Shown here: positions 25,085 through 36,900 of the stretch, one piece after another | How positions within the stretch are numbered: position 1 is the first letter of the stretch | Layout: each line of letters begins with the position of its first letter | DNA from: Liolophura sinensis | Lineage: Eukaryota > Mollusca > Polyplacophora > Chitonida > Chitonidae | DNA: 64,000 nucleotides | Reading direction: 5' to 3' | NCBI RefSeq assembly: GCF_032854445.1 | Contig: NC_088300.1 | Span: 20,999,608 to 21,063,607 of the forward strand | Translations under genes and position numbers: made by a program | The notes under the pieces: generated by a model | Seen by the model: the letters and a program-made list of their open reading frames with translations, nothing else | Told to the model about the DNA's origin: nothing | Databases searched by the model: none

Positions 25085-26979
25085 TATGTTAGAAAGTAAC
25101 CAGAGTTAAACCGTTAATATGTATGGCAGTAACCAGAGATACTCCACAAATCTGTACAGAAGCAGCCAGAGGAACTATGCAAATCTGCATGACAGTAACC
25201 AGAGTTAAACCACAAATCTGTATGACAGTAACCAGAGGTACTCCACAAATCTGTATGACAGTAACCAGAGTTAAACCACAAATCTGTATGACAGTAACCA
25301 GAGGTACTCCACAAATCTGTATGACAGTAACCAGAGGTACTCCACAAATCTGTATGACAGTAGCCAGAGGTGCTCCACAAATCCACATGACAGTGTTCAG
25401 ATAAACACCAAAACATCTGTAGGAAAGTAGCCTTAGGTACTCCACAACTCTTTATGACAGTACTAAGAGGTACTCCACAAATCTGTATGACAGCAACCCA
25501 TGGTACTCCACAAATCTGTGTGACAGTAACCAGAGTTACACCACAAATCTGTAGGAAAGTAAAAGTAGCCTGAGGTACTCCACAAATCTGTATGACAGCA
25601 ACCCGTGATACTCCACAAATCTGTATGATTATTGATAGTAACCACATGAACACCACACATCTGTATGAGAGTAACCACAGGTACTCCGCCAATATGTTTG
25701 ACAGTAACCAGAGATACATTAAAAATCTGTATGACAGTAACCAGAGGTACTCCACAAATCTGTGTAACCGTAACCAAAAAAACTATGTATATACTCCACA
25801 AATCTGTATGACAGCAACCAGAGGTATTCCACAAATCTGTATGATAGCAACCAGATAAACACCACACATCTGTATGAGAGTAACCACAGGTACTCCGCCA
25901 ATATGTTTGACAGTAACCAGAGATACATTAAAAATATGTATGACAGTAACCTGTTGTACTCCACAAATGTGTGTGACAGTAGCCAGATGAGCACCAAAAA
26001 TCTGTATGACAGTAACCAGAGGTACATCACAAATCTGAACGACAGTAACCAGAGGTATTCCACAAATCTGTATGATAGTAACCAGAGATGCTTTAAAAAT
26101 CTGTATGACAGTAACCAGAGTTACACCACAAATCTGTTTGACAGTAACCTGCGGTACTCCACAAATCTGTATGACAGTAACCAGATGAGCACCACACATC
26201 AGTATGACAGTAACTCGGGGTACTCCACAAATCTGTATGACAGTATCCTGCGGTACTCCACAAATCCAAATGACAGTAACCAGATGAGCACCACACATCA
26301 GTATGACAGTAACCAGGGGTACTCCACAAATCTGTATGACAGTAACCAGAGGTATTCCAGAAATCTGTATGACAGTGACCAGAGATACTTTAAAAATATG
26401 TATGAAATATAACCAGAGGTATCCCACAAATCTGTATGACAGTAACCAAAAAACACCATAAATTTGTATTACAGTAACCTGTTGTACTTCACAAATCTGT
26501 ATGACAGTAGCCTGAGATACTCCACAAATCTGTATGACAGTAACCACAAATACTCCACAAATCTGTACCAGATAGTAACCAGCAGTACTCCACAAATCTG
26601 TATGACAGTAACCAGAGGTACTCCACAAATCTGTATGACAGTAACCAGATGAACACCACAAATCTGTATGACAGTAACCTGAAGTACACCACAAATCTGT
26701 ATGACAGTAACCACAAATACTCCACAAATCTGTATGGCAGTAACCAGCAGTACTCCACAATTCTGTATGACAGTAACCAGAGGTACTCCACAAATCTGTA
26801 TGTCAGTAACCAGATGAACACCACAAATCTGTATGACAGTAACCTGAAGTACTCCACAAATCTGTATGACAGTAACCAGAGGTACTCCACAAATCTGTAT
26901 GATAGTAACCAGAGGTACCCCATTACTCTACATTACAGAAACCTGAGGTACCCCACAAATCCGCATGACAGTAGCCCTA
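25085..26979. repeat. 33-bp minisatellite, about 57 units
   Basis: About 1.9 kb of head-to-tail degenerate copies of a 33-bp unit containing ACAAATCTGTATGACAGTAA followed by CCAGAGGTACTCC. Because 33 is a multiple of three and the unit lacks stops in several frames, very long open frames appear on both strands; they are not genes. Higher-order duplication is visible: a block starting at 25651 recurs at 25860 (offset 209), and a three-unit 99-bp block near 26184 recurs near 26283. The array lies between the converging pseudokinase and POLR3F genes. Confidence 0.97.
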
Positions 26980-27965
26980 ACATTTGTGTTTTATGTCAAC
27001 AGATGCCTTTATGGTCAGGGCTTTTATTCTTGAATATGAAAATACATGTATAGCAAGAAGCTTGGAGTTCAACAAAATTTGTAAGTTTAGATGCAGATTA
27101 ACACATAGACCGTAATGCTGCTGGTGGAATAGAGGAACAAAAAAAGAACAGAGTGAGCAACCATACTAGAAACACCAGAAATATACCCATTGGAGCCTCT
27201 CACAAATGGTGCATTTTTATACACTTCTGACAAAACTATCCCTCTTTATCATGCAACTGATGATTCCAAAGTCAGTTCTCTGTTGGGTCTGTCCTTTACC
27301 ACAAGACATAGATCAAGGGAGGTAATTGATGGACCATGCAAAAGTTAACCGTTCTCTCACATTGTAATCCTGAAGCCACTCTCATTTATTTTGTTATTAT
27401 TTTTTTTTTGTTGGGGGGGAGGGGGGCTTGAAAGGCTTATATGCCACTTTTTAATATTGTTTGCATGCAAATTTATATCTTTAGCCATTCAAGTTTTAAA
27501 CGGATACAGAAGAATCGTCACTGATTAGTTGTGCTGGGCAAGTACAGGATATACCTAAATAAAGCTGAATTTTAGGTATGGCAGTTATTCAAGTAGCGTC
27601 ACCGATGTACATATGTACGTAGGCTTTAACTTAGGAAATCCCTCCTCCACCGGCAACCAATCATCACTGATTATGTATTCCTACAGATCTGACACAAATG
27701 GAACTGACAAAGCCGGAACACAAACTAAGTAAGTAAATTACCTTAAAAAAGTTTTATTTCAGTTTTAGTACAGATGAACCTTTCACCTTATTTCCACTCA
27801 TAACAGTAAGTCATATTTACATAACATTAATAAATTAACAATTATCACTTGTTACCAAGGAGTGAGGCAGCTGTTCTCTCTGCGCAGTTTCCATGGTAAC
27901 TTAATTGTCACATTGCAGTACCAGGTATGAAAGCTGTGAATACCTCGTTACGTTGTCTTGGCAAC
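26980..27965. other. Gap between the 33-bp array and the POLR3F stop codon
   Basis: Contains the probable POLR3F poly(A) signal at 27753, a G-rich GGGGGGGAGGGGGG run near 27413 and short simple T runs. I see no gene. Confidence 0.6.
27753..27758 (-). terminator. Probable POLR3F polyadenylation signal
   Basis: AATAAA occurs on the minus strand about 208 bases past the POLR3F stop codon, inside a T-rich stretch on the plus strand. It is the first canonical signal I see downstream of the gene. Cleavage site and use are inferred. Confidence 0.5.
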
Positions 27966-30900
27966 TCAATAATCCAGCCATTCCTTCATGTAGACACAAG
28001 AGGATGGAGAAATCTGCCCTCCTTCATGGCATTCGTCTAGAACCTGACAACAGAGAACATGGTAAACACTTCATCTATTAATTATAACCTTATAATTAGC
28101 GGGTCTTTTTCTCACTGTTAGTGTGTCCTTGGTAACAACAAGTGGTCAACGACAATAATGTGGCCATTTGTGAAGACCACTTGTCTTTGACCCTGCAAGT
28201 CTGTATTTTAGATATGGCGAACTTTTATCAGTAACTTGCTGAAGGTTGGTGGTTTTACCAAATCGCCCTCATTTCCTCCATCCATAAAACTAACCATTAC
28301 TGACCACCAAGAGAAAAAATTCATGAGAGTGGCATTAAACAATCTGAGAGTGGCATTAAACAATCTGAAAGTGGCATTAAACAACATGAGAGTAGCATTA
28401 AACAACATGAGAGTGGCATTAAACAATCTGAGAGTGGCATTAAACAATCTGAGAGTGGCATTAAATAACATGAGAGTAGCATTCAACAACATGAGAGTGG
28501 CATTCAACAATCTGAGATTGGCATTAAACAACATGTGAGTGGCATTAAACAACATGAAACAACATGAGAGTGGCATTAAACAACAATCAAATCAATTGCG
28601 GTAAAGCAAACCCGTCTTCATCTGACAAGGTTAATACCGGACAAGGTTGTTTGTTCACTCCAGGCCTGGAGGTCACACTTTCAAGGTGAACTGCAATGCT
28701 TTCAAATTTTGCAAACACTTTTGTCAAAGAGGTGTCCTCTGTTATTGTGTAAGACTTTAGAGGTTCTATTTGTGAAAATAATTCATTAAATACTTTTAAT
28801 ATAAAATTTTCAAAATTGTCCAATGTACAGAAAATGTCCATTGTTTATCTCTCTTTACATCATTAAAGATGCTTGTCATTATTTTTGTTTTTTAAATGTG
28901 GCAGAAAACGACATTGCTAACGGGTTGGCCAGGGATACATGCACCTTGGAATCAAAATATTTCAAAAAATCCCATGGAAACAAGCCGTGGAGTGTTTGGC
29001 CAATTATCTCCATGTTTGTGCCATATATTTCTGACCAAACATAAGCTACACACTGCACATAGCCATGTATTTACTCCGATAACTTTCAGATTGAGTTCCA
29101 GATCAACATTGTTTGCAGTTCACCTTTAAGATACAGGTCAGTTGAGACCTAAGTTAAGCTTGGCTTTTGTTGTGTCAGGAATACACAAGCCCCATAATAA
29201 TGTATTTCACCTGTCGCAGAAGCAATATGTGCCTGGATATAGATCACCTTTAATGATTCTTAGGAGGTGAGGTATTTTGGTACTAAAATATAATGACTGA
29301 CGAAAACTGACAGAATCTATGAGGGTTTGGGGTTAATATTTTGTCACATATCTGACTATATAATGACACATCACCTGATGTCTGCTGACAGAGGCTATGC
29401 ACCTATCAAATGCCCAGCTGCATGATCTTTCCGCCATTTTATTGATGTCACATATTCCTTTTCCAGCTCATCATTATGATGTCACACAGAAACTATTAAT
29501 ACTTTGTAACACTGTGCATGTTGAGCTACAATCAACTTTTGCATAGATCAATGCCCTGCTTCACACTAGCAGCACATGGGATAAAAGATATGACCCCTCC
29601 CCATTGTAACTGTGTACATTAGGTTACAGAAGTCACATGTTTTATTTAGAATTTAGATCACTTCCAAACGAAATTCACTGTAAAAACCAATAGCAAAGCC
29701 TTGAATCTCTTATTAATATTCAGCTGATTCCTGTTTAAATACATATACATGTTACTGATTATCCTCGTTGTCCTGAAAAATAGACAACAATGAAAGTAGC
29801 TTTAACATAAAGCATTTAAAAATGAACACTTATTCAAAATAGTTCACTAATGACTTACTGGACAAGCTCCACATGGCATCCTCATTAAACCAGTTGGCTT
29901 TATCATTGGCTTTACAGATTTGTACAGCTTTTTTTGTCCACTGTCCTCAGACCCCCCTGGATTGGCCACAATAATGGACTCAACCTTCCCGTCATAGATA
30001 AGGGTGTTCAGTATTGTCTCTATGTCCTCCACTGATAACTGGACCTGTGAATCAAGATCTGTTTTCTTAACGTTGTTCTCTTATTTCTCCTTTGTTATAC
30101 AAATATAGGGGTGAGATTAAGTCAAAGTGGTGATTTGAAGTTTAGTATCTAACCTGGCATGCAATGAATAACTCATGGCAGCAGGCGTTTAATTCAGGAC
30201 AGGAGATTTCAGACTGATCATTAGATTGCTGACTGAAAATGGTTTCTTCCGTCCCTGACATTCTACTGAATTAACTGAAGGATATATTTTGTTGACTGAT
30301 TTGACAAGGGTCACGTTTATGAATGAAGGAGGAAGAAAAAACTTCTTGATGCAAAGCAGCAGTTGAAACAGATTTGAAGGCCACTAGCCTGGTTTGTACA
30401 ATGACACTGACATCTAACTTAAAATTAGATGCCACTCTAAAGTGTATAAATACATGTATAAAGCCAGGTTCCACAGGCATGTATTACGGTTGTGGTCATT
30501 AGAAGTAAACCCTGAGAGGTTTGTGAATACAGTTGTGTATTAAAAATTACATGTACCAAATTTTGCGGCTTACAAGCATATGTACATGTATGCGCTTAAT
30601 CTGTCTTTATATCATGCTTAAAATAACTGATTATCCGTACATACATTTTTAGGAATGTACATATGCTAAGAAATTATGTCTGCTTTTAACCATGTAGCGC
30701 AGTGTTAAAAACAGTACACGAATGAGCAGGTTTGTTCAGTAAATGTCAACTAAGAAAAAAAATGAGAGGGAGAAGTGTAAGAAAGCTGATTCAAAGATAC
30801 AAACTAATGCGACACCAACTCTTAACAGCTTGGTTTTGCTAACATATTTGACACACCTCTATCAGCTCACCTTACTGATTCCCAGCTCTGATATGAACTT

Positions 30901-33900
30901 CCAGACCTCCTGTGACGAGCAGAAGGAACTGTTATGTTGTACAATAGGATCTGTCTGAGCTTCACATGCAGAGTCTGCCTGCAACATACAGTAGAATAAT
31001 ATAAATGTGTAGGGTAACAGTAGCAGTGTCAGCAATACACACGACAACAGTAGTCTGCTTTACTTCATTACGTATATTTGCATGTAACCTTGCGCATGAC
31101 ATCAACATAAGGTTTTTTTTTACTCAACTCAGCACAATATATCCTCAAGGACATCTTCAAGCAGAGCAGTAACCTAAAACTTCCAGAATACCAAGAACAC
31201 ACTGTAAATCTTCAACCTTTTTGGCCTCTAAAGCACTTTTTGTTGGTGGAATTTATGCATCCGATTATTGTCAAAATGACACTTAAATGAACTGTTTGAT
31301 AACTAAACATGCAAGCTTCATAAAACTGTGTAAATTATTTCTCTACCCCACATAGCTCTCTCAGAATGTTTCAAAATACTGACCGCAAAGGCAGTTGAAC
31401 AGGTTGAAGACTTGGGGTATTTGTAGTACAACATCAATCTAATTCTTCCTACGCATCAACATACATAAAGCACGATATTAACCCAAGGCTTTCAAACATA
31501 AGCTTAGCATGGCACAAACATAATATAATAAATACAACTAATAGACCATTATTTTACTAAGAGGTACAAGAACACAATGTAAATCAAATTCCTCTAGACA
31601 ATTAATGATAGTGTTAAAGATTTAACACCTAAAATATATGTTAGTTGTTTCATCAGCTGCGTGTACATGAATAAGATTGTTTTATTGATTCATGACTTTG
31701 AAACTGGTTGTGTTAACATATAATATCACTAATACCAAAGCAGAGTGTGCATGTACTAGCAGTGAATACTGTTGTGGACACATCAGATTCGATGACAAAT
31801 TTGCTTTGCCACACACTAACTTCCATCCAGGTTTAAGAAATTCAATTGAATTCTGTCAGGTTCGGTTATGTGTTGTGTCAACGGGAATAGAGTTCCATTC
31901 CACTTACACTCTTCAAAAAAAAGAAACGCAAAACCCAAATATCAATGTAAATTTGATGTTATTCAAGGACGTGTAGATCAGCCGAAAACAAAGATACATG
32001 AATGAAATTTTGTGGAGCAATGCATTACTATGTTGTCCATATTTCATGAGAATAACAGTCATCACAGTCATTACTGCTGTCCACCAGGTCAGTGTTGAAG
32101 TCAGTACCTCGTATGACCACCTCCAGCTGCTACCACTGCCCGACACCTCCTGGGTACAGATCGAATCAGTCGTTGGATGTTTTCTTGTGGAATCCTTCTC
32201 CATTCCTCCTGCAACTGTGGAACAACTGTTGAAGATTCTGTGGTAGAATGCGACGTCGACGCACCTGTCGACGATCTGATCCCAAAGGTGTTCGATTGGG
32301 TTTAGATCCGGGGATTTGGAGGGCCAGGGAAGGGTACTGATGTTGTTATTGGCCAGGTAGTCCACGGTGGCACGTGCTGTGTGGGGCCTGGTGTTGTCCT
32401 GTTGGAAGAGCTGCCGTTGAAGGTCAACAAGGCGAAGGACGTGTGGGCGGAGAATCTGGTCGATGTATTGACTGGCCGTCAGATTGCCTTGGACAAGCAC
32501 AAGCTCCGGTCTGCGGGTGTATGAGATCGCTCCCCACACCATAACACTCCCTCCACCGAATCTGTCCACCTGTCTGATGCAGTGAGGAGCAAAACGTTCA
32601 TGACGTCGTCTGAAGACAAGGTCTCTACCATCACGTCGCCTGAGGAGATAACAGGATTCATCACTAAACCATATGCGCCTCCAGTTTGCCAGGTTCCATG
32701 GCAGCACCGTGGTACACCATCTCACTCGTCGACATCGATGTACTCGTGTCAAGGAGGGGGCAACTTTTGGACGTTTGGCACATATTCCTACTTCTCGGAG
32801 ACGGTTCCTGATTGTCTGATCGGACACTCTTCAAGCTCCAAACTGTTCTTGTGCTGTGTCCCGGGCGATACGATAGCGGTAACGTAGGTGGGTTACCCGG
32901 ATGTACCGATCTTGGGCAGGTGTGGTGACTCCTGGTCTTCCTGATCTTGGACGGTCATTTGTCAAATTTGTTTGACGAAATCGATCCCACAACCGAGTTA
33001 TTGTGCTGGGATGAACGTTGAAGATCCTTGCCACCTCACTCTTTGATTCGCCAGCTTGCAATCATCCAATTGCCTGATTTCAGTCGGCAGTGTTGAGACA
33101 TCCCATTTTCGTGTACAGTACTTGCAAAGATACTGGATAAAATTGTGAGATTCATTTGGGTCTTTTATAGTCACATGCTGTACTCATGATGTGACAAACA
33201 ATCATTGTGCCTGAACTTTGTGCTGCACGACATCAACGCACATCATAACAATCCTAATTGATAAAACCGTTCAAAATCATTTTTGGTTGCGTTTGGTCAA
33301 GGATGATCTTCTGAAACATTCCAGTAACAATGTGCAACCCTACAAAACTGTTTGAGTTAACATATGTGTACAAAATTGTAAGAATCATTTTTGAATTTCA
33401 TTTTGTGTTTCTTTTTTTAAAGAGTGTATTTCAATATGATGATGACTGCATATATATGCAAGACAGAAACCACGAGCTATATGGAAAGTGGGACGTATAG
33501 TGACGCCATTAGAAAGCAATTACTAACAAACAGGGGTTGTGTAACCATACTGAAGTGTGTCCAGGTCAATCCACATGGATGTGAAATGAAAATAAGTGGC
33601 GTGTCAAAACAAAATCCCCTGACTGTCCAGGTCAATCCACATCTATATGCAATGAAAAAAAGTGGTGTGTCAAAACAAAATCCCCTGACTGTCCAGGTCA
33701 AGCCACATCTATATGCAATGAAAAAAAGCGGTGTGTCAAAACAAAATCCCCTGACTGTCCAGGTCAAGCCACATCTATATGCAATGAAAAAAAATGGTGT
33801 GTCCAAAAAAAATCCCCTGACTGTCCAGGTCAATCACATTGATGTGCAATAAAAATAAGTGGTGTGTCATAAAAAAAAATCCCCTGTCTGTCCATGTCAG

Positions 33901-36900
33901 TCCACATCGATGTGCAATGAAAATAAGTGGTGTGTCATAAAAAAATTCCCTGTCTGTCCAGGTCAATCCACATCGATGTGCAATGAAAAAAAGTGGTGTG
34001 TCAAAACAAGATCCCCTCACTGTCCAGGTCACTCCACATCTATACGCAATGAAAATAAGTGGTGTGTCAAAACAAAATCCCCTGTCTGTCCACGTCAATC
34101 CACACTGACATGCAATGACAGTAAGTGGTGTGTCATAAAAAAATCCCCTGTCTGTCCAGATCAATCCACATTGATGTGCAATGAAAGTAAGCGGTGTGTC
34201 AAAACAAAATCCCTGTCTGTCCAGGTCACTCCACATCGATGTGCAATGAAAATAAGCTGTGTGTCAAAACAAAATCCCCTGTCTGTCCAGGTCAATCCAC
34301 ATCGATGTGCAATGAAAGTAAGTGGTGCGTCATAAAAAAATCCCCTGACTGTCCAGGTCAATCCACATCGATGTGCAATGAAAATAAGTGGTGTGTCATA
34401 AAAAAATTCCCTGTCTGTCCAGGTCAATCCACATCGATGTGCAATGAAAGTAAGCGGTGTGTCAAAACAAAATCCCGTCTGTCCAGGTCAATCCACATCG
34501 ATGTGCAATGAAAATAAGTGGTGTGGCAAAACAAAATCTATTTCAAATGAATGTGAATCGATCCAAATCAATGCGAATTAACTACTGTAATTCTTCAACC
34601 TTTTTGCATCTTTGCAAAGTGTTTATTTAAGCACATTCTGAAGGCATTATTCTGTTTTAATTGATGAAATCATACTTTTTATGAAGCCGTGAAATTGGCC
34701 AATCCAACTAATGTAGCTTTATCTTCGAATCTTATTGTAAATGTGCCTGAACTGAACTGAAAGTTGCTCTTTCATTTGCAAAAAGGTAGACTGATTAAGG
34801 TACAAACATAGTTGGTGTATTAACAGTCTATGAGTTTCATAATCAGTGGGAAGAGCAAGGCTTTTAGCAATGCTAAAACCCAATCAGCTGTTATTTAATG
34901 AAGAGAAAACTAGAATGTACATGTCCACAGGTCTGCAAACGTCATCCGGGATAACAAATCTATCATTCACCACATTCTTCTCACTCATGACAGATATCAA
35001 AATACGGATGAGGCTTACTTTCTATATCAAGTTTTTGATACAATGGAGTTGTCTCTTCCTTTCCACTTCAGAGACACTAACGACAGAAAGACACAACCAC
35101 CACAAAATAAAGACATCTATACAAGAGGAGAACAAGACAAGAAGACACCAATGTAGACTTATAAAGAGCGACAGACAATCAGGAGGTGTGAATGTCCTAC
35201 CTTCTGTTGGAGGTACTTGAAGCACTGCTGGTTGAGGACCTCTACAAACTCTGACTCAAAGTCCTGATCACTGTACCAGGCCCCGCCGGTCACTGTCCGG
35301 TCAGGTTCAAGGTTATATAACATGTACACCTTCTTCCTGGAGGCCTAATATAAACACAGACACAGGATTACTGATTGATTGTTTGGAGTGATTGGGTCAC
35401 TGAGCGCTGGTCACGATTACTGTCTTTAAAAACGATGTTCGAAGACTCAGAATTTGGTGCATAGTAAAGAAAGGAAATACGAACATGTTTCTGTGAAGTT
35501 CTTTGTACTGAGACAAGGCAAAAGTCAAACACAACTCAACAAAAATATGTACTTTAATAAAACCTTCCTTTTTTCAAATTTATTAAAACTAGATTTTTTT
35601 TTACACAGTACTCTATGTTATATTGATACAACGCCCATTCGGTCATGGATGAGTGTGGTGGTGTTTAACAAACTGGTCAAGGAAAATAGGGGATATTCTA
35701 GTTCGTGTTGATATTTGTAGAAAATATGATTATATAAATGTGAATGAATAAATATACAGTTGGAGGATCACAACTTGTGATGATAACCATCAGAACACAC
35801 CAATATCATGCAGGTGTTTTGTATGACATGCATTTGAGCCTGATTGGGGTGCATTCTTAAATTCATATGAATCAGCTTCCAGGTATTTGACTAATTAGAT
35901 CACCACTAAAACCTGTCTGCATATCGTTTTCTTTATCAGATGTCTTAGTGTTATTAACAGTGAATATTAATAGTTGTGGAAGAATGACATTGGCTAGAAT
36001 ATGACACATGTAAAATCAGATAGTAACACTTACGGCCACAGACTTTACAGCCTTAATAAACTTCTTGCTCTCCAAATTTTTCAGAATCTTGTTCACTTGA
36101 GTTAGAACAAGGTTTGACTTGTATCGTATATCTCGAATCCATATTCCTGTGAATGGAAGATAGAATAATTAGTTGAAGGTGAGCTGCTAGGGTTTCAAGA
36201 GTGTGACAGCTACCGTTGTTCTCTGTGTAGTTAATGACATGATTTATGTTAAAAAATATGTATAGATGTAACCAAAATACCATGAATATTTCCTGCAATG
36301 TTTATCTTTCTCTTTTTTTAACTATCAGACCATTACTGTTGCCCATTCACATTTTACAAAAAGCAACAAGTCATGTGTCATGTAGTTGCAAGATGACATG
36401 ACTAGGGTCTCCAGAAGAATGAATGAATGAATGATTATGGTTTAATGCCACATCGGCAATATTTCAGCCATCTGGTGGCGATCCACAACTTGCCTAATTA
36501 AAGCCGAAGTTTTGAATAATCCCATTGCAAATAATGCCTGTCTGGTGGTCCTGCAAAGGCCAACAATGGTGACAACAAGCACACTAAGGGGAGATAATTT
36601 CTGTTGCTACGTGTCCTAATTTCTCAACCTTTTCACGCATAAAATAGCAGCTACTGGTGGGATTTATGCACTAGCTTTTTAAATATGATTTTGAAGACAA
36701 AGCTACACTGGCTGAATTGGCCAATTTAAAGCTTCACAAAAAGTATAGTTCTATCAGTCTACAGAGAATAATGTACTCAGAATATTACATCTTGCCAAAA
36801 TGTGAAAAGGTTGAAGAATTACAGTACATAAACCATAGGGATGTGTACAGACCTTTATTGCCTGCTTCTTTTATTATCTGGTATATCACTTTTTCCTGTT

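Noticed and set aside
25089-26923. Long overlapping open frames on both strands (up to 336 codons)
   Set aside because: They are translations of the 33-bp minisatellite in frame with its unit length; there is no start context, splice structure or domain.
28208-28576. Repetitive 100-120 codon frames
   Set aside because: Produced by the 21-bp array; no independent coding evidence.
25085-28585. CRISPR-like arrays
   Set aside because: Repeats are head-to-tail without unique spacers, and the DNA is clearly animal.
33477-34511. Repetitive cysteine-rich open frames on both strands
   Set aside because: Produced by the 66-bp array inside a POLR3F intron; the unit is a multiple of three and all changes look phase-neutral.
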